Positions 36,052-44,428 of a stretch of DNA of 64,000 nucleotides are shown here, one piece after another. The notes under the pieces are model-generated. The model was given only the letters and a program-made list of their open reading frames with translations, was not told where the DNA came from and ran no database searches. Position 1 is the stretch's first letter, and the number at the start of each line of letters is the position of its first letter. The translations under genes and the position numbers were made by a program. The stretch is from Seonamhaeicola maritimus (GTDB taxonomy: Bacteria > Bacteroidota > Bacteroidia > Flavobacteriales > Flavobacteriaceae): contig NZ_VRKQ01000008.1 of NCBI RefSeq assembly GCF_008056315.1, positions 512,927 to 576,926 of the forward strand, in the 5' to 3' direction.

Positions 36052-36843
36052 CTAATTTTCTATAGCCACTTTTCTGGTTTTTAACTCTTTATCTATTAAT
36101 TTAAGAATGATTTCAGCTTTGTTTCTCATATAATTGGTATATGAATTTAAGCGGTATAGTTCTGACAGTGAGTTACTTAAAGTGTTAAAAAACACAATAT
36201 CTTGAATTAGAGAAGCCCTAGAATTCTTATTTTTATCTTCTGAGTTTTTTGATAAACTTGTACCCGGCCACATGTCAAATTCACGCCTTTTTTGTTTTAC
36301 AATAGGTTGGTAAATATGCTTTTTTAAATATTCTTTTTGCTCTTGAGATGCTTTAAGAACACGTTGTTCATTAAGAGATATCATTGTGATGTCCTTTGTC
36401 CACTTAATGAGTAAGGTTTTGAGTGAGTCGTTTTTAATTTTATCAATGTAACCTGTATTCATTAAACTTTTAAGCGCTGTGTTGGTGGGGTTCAAATAGC
36501 CATTAGGTAAATAGGGTAATTGCCTTTTTACTTTTTCCTCTGGTGGTATAGTGTCATTGTCTAAAACAGTCAAATAAGTTCTATATTCGTCTTCTCTTTT
36601 AAGTCTTGTCTTTGCAAGCCTGTTAATATTCATTATATTTTTTTCGAATTCTTTCCTTAAATTGAGGAGAGCAGTGTTTTCAATTTGCCGGTCTTTTTTT
36701 TCATCGTTCCATTGGTTTACTTGTAATGCTAATAAAATACCTATCATTACCAGAAGAATCTCTCCAATGGCGTATAGCAAGTATTTGCTAAAACTGTTTT
36801 CAGCAAGGAGTTTTTGACGTATTTTTCTAAAGAATTTAATCAT
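36052..36843 (-). CDS. DUF6090-family membrane-anchored protein, array member 9
   Basis: 263 residues. The anchor belongs to a second subtype (MIKFFRKIRQKLLAENSFSK, helix LLVMIGILLALQVNQWND) shared with member 10 and the broken gene at 40364. The central motif is SLMNTGYIDKIKNDSL and the end is LKLIDKELKTRK. The ectodomain contains a strongly basic segment (QPIVKQKRREFDMWPG). It overlaps member 10 by 4 bases. Confidence 0.84.
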   Translation of the reverse strand: MIKFFRKIRQKLLAENSFSKYLLYAIGEILLVMIGILLALQVNQWNDEKKDRQIENTALLNLRKEFEKNIMNINRLAKTRLKREDEYRTYLTVLDNDTIPPEEKVKRQLPYLPNGYLNPTNTALKSLMNTGYIDKIKNDSLKTLLIKWTKDITMISLNEQRVLKASQEQKEYLKKHIYQPIVKQKRREFDMWPGTSLSKNSEDKNKNSRASLIQDIVFFNTLSNSLSELYRLNSYTNYMRNKAEIILKLIDKELKTRKVAIEN

Positions 36844-37628
36844 TCAATACTTGTTTTTTTAAGTTCACTGTTTAAAATTTTCACAATGTTGTTCGCCTTT
36901 TTTGATAGGCTGTTAGAAAAGCGAAGAGAAACTCTTCTGCTATCAGCTATATCGACTAAATCACCATCTATTCCTTCAATCTTCTTTAATTTATTCAAAT
37001 ATGGAAAATAGTTTGGGATAGAATCAAGAGGCTCCTTAATATTCGAAAGGCTTAATTTTTTTTTAATAGTAAATCTTAAATCAGGCGGAAGTAGGTCATT
37101 TATTTTATCTCTATGCTTTATGCTATAACTGTTCCATTCATCTTCATATAATTTATCAAAGATGTCAACAGAAGAGTAAAACTTGCTAATGGTATTTATT
37201 AATTCTTTGTTTTCAATTATTTCCATTTTCCCAGTCGATTTTAGCTCATTCCAAACGTTCTTATGGTAGTTAGCATGCGGGAGGTAATATGAATGCTCAA
37301 CAGCAAAAAACCAAATTTCTATTTCACTACTATCTAAGGGTTGTTTTAGGCTTTTAAGAAGTAATTGTATATTTTTGCTTTGGAATTCTCCAAATATTCT
37401 GAGGAATTCTGACTCTTTAATATTGTTTTGAAACTCTATTAAAAGCTGATTTAAATAATACTTTTCTAAATCCCTGTCTTTCCTATTTTCATTCCAGTTA
37501 TTTATTTGTAAAGCAATCAAAATACCAATTACAACTAAAACTATTTCACCAATGGCATAAACCATATATTTACTAATCCTGTTTTCAGCAAGCAGCTTTT
37601 GACGTATTTTTCTAAAGAATTTAATCAT
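36840..37628 (-). CDS. DUF6090-family membrane-anchored protein, array member 10
   Basis: 262 residues from the ATG at 37626-37628. A longer frame beginning 19 codons upstream is rejected because every paralogue begins MIKFF and the extension would overlap the channel gene. Anchor subtype 2 (MIKFFRKIRQKLLAENRISK). The central motif is ELKSTGKMEIIENKEL and the end is IVKILNSELKK. The ectodomain is paralogous to member 3. It lies 2 bases after the channel gene, so it is the first DUF6090 gene in the ten-gene run. Confidence 0.84.
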   Translation of the reverse strand: MIKFFRKIRQKLLAENRISKYMVYAIGEIVLVVIGILIALQINNWNENRKDRDLEKYYLNQLLIEFQNNIKESEFLRIFGEFQSKNIQLLLKSLKQPLDSSEIEIWFFAVEHSYYLPHANYHKNVWNELKSTGKMEIIENKELINTISKFYSSVDIFDKLYEDEWNSYSIKHRDKINDLLPPDLRFTIKKKLSLSNIKEPLDSIPNYFPYLNKLKKIEGIDGDLVDIADSRRVSLRFSNSLSKKANNIVKILNSELKKTSIE

Positions 37629-37630
37629 AA

Positions 37631-39337
37631 CTAATTCAGCAATTGAGAGATTAATGAGACAGAAAAAATAGTAAGCATAAACCAACCAATAAAGCCTTGT
37701 ATAATGGCCAAATAACGAGGTAACCCTTTTATTGGTATTTCGCCAAAACCTAAGGTGGTAAATGTGTTTATAGAGAGCATTAATGCATTTAGTATTTTGA
37801 TAATAATATCATAAATGGCAGCTATAACAAAAGCACAAATTAAAACGGTAGATTTCCAAATGCGATTTTTTTGAGGTACTTCTTGCCAGGTGCCTTTCAT
37901 AATATCTACGCGTTTTAATATAGAAGCAGAAATTTTAGTACCAGAAATAGCCCATTTATATAAAGGGAGTGCTGTGGCTTCAAAGAATTTTGGGACTGTT
38001 TTTTGAGAACTTTCAACCAATTCTTTGTATTCATCATAAGCCATTATATCTTCTTTTTTATCATCAAGATATACTTCATGAATACCTGCCTTTCTGTTCA
38101 TATATTTCAAGAAAAAGGTATAGCGGTTTATTATACGATTTTTACCATGTTTGTCCCAGGTATTTGGAAAGAAAAGATATATAAGTGCAAAAAGCAGAAT
38201 AACATATATAGAGAATATAATGGCCTTTGTTGGTTTAGTTCCATAATCACTAAATATCTCCATAAACCTATTAAGTTGATAAACTGTATAGTTGGAAAAG
38301 GTTCTATTATTTTTTAAAATGTATTTTGAATATGCGGTTTGCTTTTTTCGCATTTCAACATAGCAGGCATTATAACTTTCAGATTCTGACCGCGTTTTAT
38401 ATACCGAAAGTAATTTAGCATAAGATGCAATTAATCGATCATAATCTTCCCTGTTTTTAAAATCATTTTCTTTGTTCGCTAAATAGTCATTTTCTAAATC
38501 TCGGTAACTAAGCGCAACTTTATTACTAATCTGGTTAAATGGAATATAAGTATTTGCAGGTGGCAATGAACTTCCATCAATATTAAATAAATTTAATTTA
38601 CTTGAAATAATTTCAGAAGCGTTATTAATTTGATTGTTCTTGAATACAAAATTTGCATTGAAAATAGAATTATAAACCTTTAAAGAATTAAACTCACTAT
38701 TTGGCCCAAAAAGGACATTTTGATTAAAAACACTTTCAGAAAATTCAATGTTAGGAACACCATCTGCACTTGATAATTGAAACGTACCATTAAAAGTGCA
38801 TCTTATAAAATTTAAATCTAATGGTTCATCAGGATTATTTAACTGAAACATGTTATTGAATTCGCAATCTAAATAGCTTAAATAAAAACGAGTGTGTATA
38901 ACACGTACTTGATGCAATTTATCAAAAACACAGTTTTTATAAGCCAATCGATGATTTCTTAGATTGTAAACTAAAAACTCGTTCTTAAAATGTATGTTTT
39001 TAAGTGTTACATGCTCATATAGATAATTGTTTTTATGAAACTGGACTTCAGATACTACAACTCTTTTATTTATTGTTTTCCTTGTTGTAGAATCGGTAAT
39101 AGAATCTAGAACTGAATCATCATTTACAGCAATGAAATCTTTGTCTTTTTCATAATCAAAATATATTTTTATTCTACTTTGACGATAAACAGAATCTGGC
39201 CAATTATTTATTTCTTCAATCCAATCTGTTAATGATGGAATAATACGAAAATCATCATTTTGACCAAAGCCAAGGCTAAAAGCAAATAGAAAAAACAGAT
39301 AAATAAGTTTTTTAGGGTTTCTAAAAAATGCAATCAT
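37631..39337 (-). CDS. Pentapeptide-repeat-like protein with C-terminal K+-channel-type pore
   Basis: 568 residues. A signal peptide covers about 1-25 (ending FSLGFGQ). Residues about 80-260 carry irregular CxFxx repeats (CVFDK, CEFNN, CTFNG, SVFNQ, SIFNA), a right-handed beta-helix/pentapeptide-like fold predicted to be periplasmic. Membrane helices lie at about 365-388 and 490-515. A pore loop with TFTTLGFGEIP (filter TLGFGE at 528-533) and a last helix (IQGFIGWFMLTIFSVSLI) follow. TxGFGE closely matches the two-helix K+ channel filter TxGFGD/TxGYGD. The ORF starts MIAFFRNPKKL, resembling the DUF6090 start MIKFFRNIRKKL. It is the first gene of the operon carrying the ten intact DUF6090 genes. 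Ligand and gating are unknown. Confidence 0.78.
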   Translation of the reverse strand: MIAFFRNPKKLIYLFFLFAFSLGFGQNDDFRIIPSLTDWIEEINNWPDSVYRQSRIKIYFDYEKDKDFIAVNDDSVLDSITDSTTRKTINKRVVVSEVQFHKNNYLYEHVTLKNIHFKNEFLVYNLRNHRLAYKNCVFDKLHQVRVIHTRFYLSYLDCEFNNMFQLNNPDEPLDLNFIRCTFNGTFQLSSADGVPNIEFSESVFNQNVLFGPNSEFNSLKVYNSIFNANFVFKNNQINNASEIISSKLNLFNIDGSSLPPANTYIPFNQISNKVALSYRDLENDYLANKENDFKNREDYDRLIASYAKLLSVYKTRSESESYNACYVEMRKKQTAYSKYILKNNRTFSNYTVYQLNRFMEIFSDYGTKPTKAIIFSIYVILLFALIYLFFPNTWDKHGKNRIINRYTFFLKYMNRKAGIHEVYLDDKKEDIMAYDEYKELVESSQKTVPKFFEATALPLYKWAISGTKISASILKRVDIMKGTWQEVPQKNRIWKSTVLICAFVIAAIYDIIIKILNALMLSINTFTTLGFGEIPIKGLPRYLAIIQGFIGWFMLTIFSVSLISQLLN

Positions 39338-39490
39338 ATTCTAACTTAAATAGCAAGTAGGCTAGCGCAGGATAGGTTGGGTTGGTTAATAATCTGTATA
39401 AACACCAATTAAAATGTTACAGATGCGTTTTAAATGTACATATTTTTTATTGTAAATACGAAAAGGCTTACTTCTTTCGTTTTTCTTTAT

Positions 39491-40369
39491 ATGCGAAAAT
39501 TAATTTTAACTCTATCTATTTTAGCCTTAGTGGTATTTGCCGCACTTCAAATTAAACCTGTAAAACGAACAGCTAATGCTATTATCACTACTGTAAAACC
39601 AATTGATTTATTAAATAAAAACGGCTTAACTATTAAGAGTAGGGTGGAAGTTCCTGAAGGGTACAAACGTATCGAATACCTTAAAGGATCATTTCAAGAG
39701 TACTTACGCAACTACAAACTAAAAGCTTTTGGTTCTAAAATTATTAATTATGATGGCTCTGAATATTACTGGCAAATGGGACATATTGGTATTCTGGATA
39801 TTCCTGTTCCTAAAAACGGATTGCAACAATGTGCTGATGCCTTAATAAGAGTTAGAAGTGAATATTTATGGGATAATAACCGTAAAAATGAAATAGGTTT
39901 CAATTTTACTAGTGGGCATTATAGCTCATGGAAATATTATGCTGATGGTTATAGGCCAAAAATAAATGGCAATAAAGTAAACTTTCATATAACGGCTGTT
40001 AAAGACCATTCTAAATCTAATTTTTATAAGTATTTAAATTTGATTTACACCTATTCTGGAACCTTATCCCTTTATAATGAATTACCCAAAATCAATAATG
40101 TTAATAGTTTAAAAATAGGCGATATGCTAATAATTGGTGGAACACCCGGACATATTGTGATGATTTGCGATGAGGTGGTAAATGCAAATGGGGACAAGTT
40201 GTATTTATTATTTCAAGGAAATACCCCGGCACAAAGTGTACATCTGGTTAAGAATTTGGAAGACAACACAATCTCACCCTGGTATCAATTAAAAAAAGAT
40301 GCCGTTATTCCAGTATCTAATTACACGTTTTATAATTCTAAGTTTGTTAGGTTTAAGGAGAAGTTATAG
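39491..40369 (+). CDS. DUF4846-family exported protein
   Basis: A 292-residue protein from the ATG at 39491; an upstream in-frame start 19 codons earlier lacks support because MRKLILTLSILALVVFAALQ is a clean signal sequence. Family blocks are RIEYLKGSFQEYLRNYKLK, GHIGILDIPV, QQCADALIRVRSEYLW and the late GTPGHIVMICDEV. DUF4846 proteins are periplasmic or lipoprotein-like and of unknown function. The late Gly-His-Ile block could be part of a catalytic or binding site. It is the only plus-strand gene inside the array region, divergent from the channel gene, and its stop overlaps the end of the broken DUF6090 gene by 6 bases. Confidence 0.8.
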   Translation: MRKLILTLSILALVVFAALQIKPVKRTANAIITTVKPIDLLNKNGLTIKSRVEVPEGYKRIEYLKGSFQEYLRNYKLKAFGSKIINYDGSEYYWQMGHIGILDIPVPKNGLQQCADALIRVRSEYLWDNNRKNEIGFNFTSGHYSSWKYYADGYRPKINGNKVNFHITAVKDHSKSNFYKYLNLIYTYSGTLSLYNELPKINNVNSLKIGDMLIIGGTPGHIVMICDEVVNANGDKLYLLFQGNTPAQSVHLVKNLEDNTISPWYQLKKDAVIPVSNYTFYNSKFVRFKEKL

Positions 40370-41152
40370 TAACTCAATTTCATCTTTAAGAGCAGTGATT
40401 AAATCGTTGTTTTTTTCTTTAAGTTTTGGGATGCCTTTTAGCTGCCATTCAGCTTCTCTAATCATTCGTTTAAACAAGTTAATTCTTATAGTATTATATT
40501 TTAATAAGCTTAAAGGTTCTTCAAGCTTATAAGTTTCTGAGTTGAGTAAACCCTCTCTTCCAAGTGATATTTGCCATTTTTCTCCCAAATCTATAACAAT
40601 ATCTTTGTAATAATTATCCCATTCCTTGTAGTAGCTAATTAGTTCCTGTTTAATAGTTCTGTTAATTAAAGAATATTGCCCAGTATTTTTAAGTTCATCT
40701 AAGGTCATTTTATTAGCCTTCCTTACTCTTACTCGATGAGACCATATAAATGCTAGTTGAATGAATTCTTTATTGTACGTTTCTGGAATTGGTTGTTCCC
40801 ATAGTGAGTTTGTTATGTCATACGGGGGGATATAGGTTTGATCTGCTCTAGGGTCGTAGAGAGCGTTTCCAGACATTTTTAAAAGGTATTGCATGGAATG
40901 ATACCTGAAACTTTACGTGTTTTCTACCCAATCCAAAGTTTTTAGGTCTGATTGCAAATCATATATAATATTAGACAAAGCAATTTTAAGTGCTTCGTTT
41001 TGTTTTCTGTTCTCATTCCAGTTGTTAATTTGAAGCGTTATCAGGATTCCTATAACAACCAAAACAATTTCACCAAAAGCATAAATTAAGTATTTGGTAA
41101 TTCTGTTTTCTTGTAATAAACTTTGACGTATTCTTCTAAAGAATTTAATCAT
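40364..41152 (-). pseudogene. DUF6090-family gene with in-frame nonsense codon (array member 11)
   Basis: Reads as a normal family member from MIKFFRRIRQSLLQENRITK through the helix (LVVIGILITLQINNWNENR) until codon 80, where a TAA (complement 40913-40915) stops it after TLDWVENT. The frame continues open without any shift for another 182 codons, including the central motif ELKNTGQYSLINRTI and a C-terminal LKDEIELL. An internal ATG at 40892-40894 could restart translation but would lack the anchor. A single base change (for example AAA, CAA, GAA or TCA/TTA to TAA) explains it. Recent inactivation, readthrough or a sequence error are the alternatives. Anchor subtype 2. Confidence 0.85.
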
Positions 41153-41223
41153 GGTTAGTTATTTTGATATTATCCTAAATTCTTTGTCATAAAGTGAATA
41201 ATGGTGTATACAGCTATTCAATA

Positions 41224-41963
41224 TCATTTAAGTTCTTTGTTTATTAGTTCCGTAAGTTCATCTATATTAAATAAAACGGTTTCAAAGCTCCTCAGGCTAT
41301 TATTTTCTGCCAATTCCTTTCTTTTATATGCTGCTTCTAAAGCTAAAATAATTTCGATTAATCTATTTTCCTCCGATACATATTCTGCCAATTTAGGTTG
41401 ATTTGTAATCCTATTAAGAAGTGAGGAGCCTCCAAATAATCTTGAGGCATAATTGGTTAACTCCAAACCATTGGCATTATTGGTTTTTGAAGCAAGATTC
41501 GTTTCAATTTGAAACTTTTTATGACGAATTAATTTATCTCTTATATGGGATGGTATTATTTTAATGTCCCCTGTACTTTGTAGTGTTGCGATTGTATTGG
41601 ATTCAAATGAAATACCACGGAATGACCAATCTAAATCACCTAAGCCTTCTCTAATTTGTGAAAGCGGCAAATTTGTTTGCTTAAAAAGATCTTTATATTT
41701 TTCTAACCTAACCCTGTTGGAGTCATATACTTTTTGCATTTTTTAATGTGATTTTTGTCCTCTTCAAAATCTTGCAATAACTGTTTATAATACACTTGTT
41801 TTATTTTTTTCGTATTTCTTTCTTCATTCAAATTATTTATTTGAAGCGCAATCAAAATCCCTATCACTACCAAAACAATTTCACCAATAGCGTATTTAAG
41901 ATACTTTGAAGTTTTACCTTCATAAAGTAATTTTTCACGAATGTTTCTAAAGAATTTAATCAT
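41224..41963 (-). pseudogene. DUF6090-family gene with -1 frameshift in a poly-A tract (array member 12)
   Basis: Starts with a standard anchor (MIKFFRNIREKLLYEGKTSK, helix LVVIGILIALQINNLNEER) at the ATG at 41961-41963. The frame then breaks at a run of six A (minus strand, complement 41739-41744): frame one reads HIKKCKKYMTPTGLG and stops. With seven A the reading becomes HIKKMQKVYDSNRVRLEKY and continues to a normal family end (LTELINKELK), including the central motif TLQSTGDIKIIPSH. So one missing A accounts for the break. Slippage during replication or transcription, or a homopolymer sequencing error, are all possible. It begins 2 bases after the lipoprotein gene upstream. Confidence 0.85.
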
Positions 41964-41964
41964 A

Positions 41965-42957
41965 TTATTCAAGTATATCTTTTGCGGTAATTCTGTAAAT
42001 ACTACTTAACCCATTTCCAGGCTGTTCTGCAAGTGAGATAAATTCCTCAACCGATTTAATAGTGTCAGGGTAATGAGTTCTTAAACTAGAAAAGTATAAC
42101 GTGCCTGTTTGGGCATAATAAAATGGACAAAAGTCTAGTTTGTCAGAGTTTATGGGTTCTCCAAAGTTTTTAGCAGGATTCCAATGGCCTTTAGAGTTTT
42201 TTGTGCTGTAATAAAGATCACCACCACCCAAACCATCAGGTCTTCCATAGGAGCTATAAATAATTAAATTTTCATCTGGATTTACAAAAGCATTAAATTC
42301 ATAGGATTTTGAGTTTATAGTAGAGTCTAACACCTTCGGATTTTGATAGGTCTCATTTTTAAACTCGCTAACATAGATGTCTTCTAATCCTAAACCTTCT
42401 GGTCTAGAAGCTGTAAAGTATATATTGCCAGAATTCGTAACCGAAGGAAAATATTCTTGCCCCTTTGAATTAATTGTTGAATCTAATGCAATAGGATCTT
42501 GCCATACATTATTTTCCTTTTTACTTACCCAAATATTATAATCGGTTCTTGTAGAATCTCCGTAAATGGGTCTAGTAGACGCAAAGAATAAATATGAGCC
42601 ATATGGTGAAAAGGAAGGTTCAATGTCTTGATAACTACCGCAAAAGGGTAGCATGGTTTTCTTGCTCCATATACCATTTTCTCTTATCATACTAACTAAT
42701 ACTCGTTTCGTCTCTTTTTGATCTCCCAAGGTGTAAATAACCTCATTTTTATCAGGAGATAAGGCAAAATCTCGTTGGGTTAAATGCGATGAAATTTCAT
42801 TTGGGAATAGAACCTCTAATGAATCTGGAGAAATTTCAAAATCTATTGAACTTTTTTGGCTTTCTTGTTTTTTACAGCTACAAGCAAGAAGGATAATTAG
42901 AATAAGGGTAGTTAATTGAAGATACACCCTTTTGAGTCTTTTAAAAAACAAAGTCAT
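41965..42957 (-). CDS. PD40/WD40-like beta-propeller lipoprotein
   Basis: 330 residues. The N-terminal signal ends in a lipobox region LILIILLACSC followed by KKQ, so it is a predicted lipoprotein. The body carries TolB/PD40-type repeats: RDFALSPDKNEVIYT, EPSFSPYGSYLFFAST, YFPSVTNSGNIYFTAS, FNAFVNPDENLIIYSS and FCPFYYAQTGTLYFSS. This makes a beta-propeller of about five to six visible blades. It would be anchored in the inner or outer membrane and may bind proteins or glycans. It is the head of a separate three-gene unit whose next two genes are the broken DUF6090 genes. Its start MTLFFKRLKRVY faintly echoes the DUF6090 start. Confidence 0.82.
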   Translation of the reverse strand: MTLFFKRLKRVYLQLTTLILIILLACSCKKQESQKSSIDFEISPDSLEVLFPNEISSHLTQRDFALSPDKNEVIYTLGDQKETKRVLVSMIRENGIWSKKTMLPFCGSYQDIEPSFSPYGSYLFFASTRPIYGDSTRTDYNIWVSKKENNVWQDPIALDSTINSKGQEYFPSVTNSGNIYFTASRPEGLGLEDIYVSEFKNETYQNPKVLDSTINSKSYEFNAFVNPDENLIIYSSYGRPDGLGGGDLYYSTKNSKGHWNPAKNFGEPINSDKLDFCPFYYAQTGTLYFSSLRTHYPDTIKSVEEFISLAEQPGNGLSSIYRITAKDILE

Positions 42958-43054
42958 TGATTAGTTGGATTGATTAATGATTTGGTAACTATTTATTTTT
43001 AAAATGGTTGCCAATAGTTAAAGTTAAGCAATTTTTTATGATGTATTTAAGTGT

Positions 43055-43062
43055 TATTTTTG
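43055..43062 (+). promoter_or_regulatory. -7 box abutting the 43067 start codon
   Basis: TATTTTTG (TAnnTTTG type) ends 4 bases before the ATG. If used, the transcript would have no or almost no leader. No clear -33 TTTG. Confidence 0.35.
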
Positions 43063-43066
43063 CAGC

Positions 43067-43444
43067 ATGAGTAAAGCACTTTCAGAGCAGGAATTACATA
43101 ATTTAGCCATGAACCATGTTGGCAAAGATTTAGAAAAACGTGGTTTTGAATTTATAGCAGTAAATAGTCAGCTTAAAAAACATCCGCAGTTTGTATGTAT
43201 AGACAAAAATAAACAGTACTATTTTGTGATTGTCAAAGCCGTAGTATTGCCAGATAATCCTAATAATTATGATATAGTTTGGATGGAGACATTTAAAAAG
43301 CATGCCAGAGAAAAAGATGCCAAGGTGCTATATGCGGGTGTGGGATTAGGAAACCCCAATGGTGAACAACTTCCAATTTATTTAGATAAGGATTATCTTT
43401 TAGAATATAATGGCATACAGGTTGTTGAAACTAATTTGAATTAG
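43067..43444 (+). CDS. Small conserved protein preceding apbE (NQR-associated, function unknown)
   Basis: A 125-residue soluble protein without signal peptide. It contains ELHNLAMNHVGKDLEKRGFEF, HPQFVCIDKNKQYYFVIVKA and YAGVGLGNPNGEQLPIYLDKDY. The alternation of beta strands and helices suggests a small alpha/beta fold like restriction-endonuclease-fold proteins, but no catalytic motif is evident. It lies 1 base before apbE and is probably co-transcribed with it. I recall that in related genomes this pair lies directly after nqrF and that the small protein sometimes carries an NQR label; its sequence has no NqrF domain. Confidence 0.65.
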   Translation: MSKALSEQELHNLAMNHVGKDLEKRGFEFIAVNSQLKKHPQFVCIDKNKQYYFVIVKAVVLPDNPNNYDIVWMETFKKHAREKDAKVLYAGVGLGNPNGEQLPIYLDKDYLLEYNGIQVVETNLN

Positions 43445-43445
43445 A

Positions 43446-44426
43446 ATGAAGAATACTTTTTTTTACTGTTTTTTTTCGCTTTTACTTGTTGGATGCAGTA
43501 ATGATATCAAAAATACCAAGCTTTCCGGTGTTGTTTTTGGAACGTCATATTCCGCTATTTATGATTCTGAGGTAGATTATCAAAAACAATTTGATAGTTT
43601 GTTTTATGTGCTAAATAAATCATTGTCTACTTATCAGGTGAATTCAGATATTTCAAAGTTAAACAGAAATGAATATGTAGAAATCGATGAACATTTTAAA
43701 AAAGTTTACCTTAAGTCTAAAGAGATATTTGAGGTTACTGATGGTGCTTTTGATCCTACAATAGGTAATGTTGTAAACGCATGGAGTTTTGGGGCAGATG
43801 AAGCAATCAAGGAGTTAGATAGCTTGAAAATTGAAAGTTTAATGCAATTTGTTGGATTTAGTAAAACGCATTTAAGCAATGGAAAAGTTATAAAAGAACA
43901 CTCAAATATTTATTTGGAGTTTAATGCAATAGCTAAAGGATATGGGGTAGATGTTATTGGTGAATTTTTAGAAGAAAAAGGAATTAATAATTATTTGGTT
44001 GAGATTGGTGGTGAAATTAGAGTAAAAGGGAAGAATAAAGAAAAGAAAGCACCATGGAAAGTAGGTGTTGAAAAACCACATTTTGATGATAAGCAATCTA
44101 TTTTAAAAGCTATTATATTGAAAGATGCCGCTATGGCAACCTCTGGAACATACCGAAAGTTTAAGGTGGATGAAAACGGTAACAGCTATTCACATATTAT
44201 TGATACTAGTACCGGATATTCTAGTAAAACCAATTTATTAAGTGTTTCTGTTATAGCTGATAACTGTATGACTGCCGATGCCTATGCCACTGCTTTTAAA
44301 GCTATGGGAATTGATAAGGTGAAAGCTTTTTTAAAGCAACACCAAGAACTAAAAGTATTTTTGATTTTTGAAAATGAAAAGAAAGAATTTGAAACCCTTT
44401 CTTTAAACAGATTTCCTGAGGAATAA
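43446..44426 (+). CDS. apbE: FAD:protein FMN transferase ApbE (lipoprotein)
   Basis: 326 residues. A signal peptide with lipobox LLLVGC (C17) predicts a periplasmic lipoprotein. ApbE uses FAD to esterify FMN to a threonine of target proteins, including NqrB and NqrC. Family blocks: VVFGTSYSAIY, DPTIGNVVNAWSFG, NAIAKGYGVDVIG, YLVEIGGEIRVKG, MATSGTYRKF and the C-terminal SHIIDTSTG with TADAYATAFKAMG, which hold FAD and the catalytic metal. Length matches the family. It is most likely needed to mature the NQR complex encoded at 23235-29255. Confidence 0.94.
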   Translation: MKNTFFYCFFSLLLVGCSNDIKNTKLSGVVFGTSYSAIYDSEVDYQKQFDSLFYVLNKSLSTYQVNSDISKLNRNEYVEIDEHFKKVYLKSKEIFEVTDGAFDPTIGNVVNAWSFGADEAIKELDSLKIESLMQFVGFSKTHLSNGKVIKEHSNIYLEFNAIAKGYGVDVIGEFLEEKGINNYLVEIGGEIRVKGKNKEKKAPWKVGVEKPHFDDKQSILKAIILKDAAMATSGTYRKFKVDENGNSYSHIIDTSTGYSSKTNLLSVSVIADNCMTADAYATAFKAMGIDKVKAFLKQHQELKVFLIFENEKKEFETLSLNRFPEE

Positions 44427-44428
44427 TT

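Noticed and set aside
37629-37685. N-terminal extension of array member 10
   Set aside because: All paralogues begin at MIKFF; the extension overlaps the channel gene and has no family match.
29814-42957. Repeated near-identical N-terminal sequences as a CRISPR or transposon array
   Set aside because: The repeats are coding (anchor of each DUF6090 protein), spaced by whole genes and without spacers or transposase.
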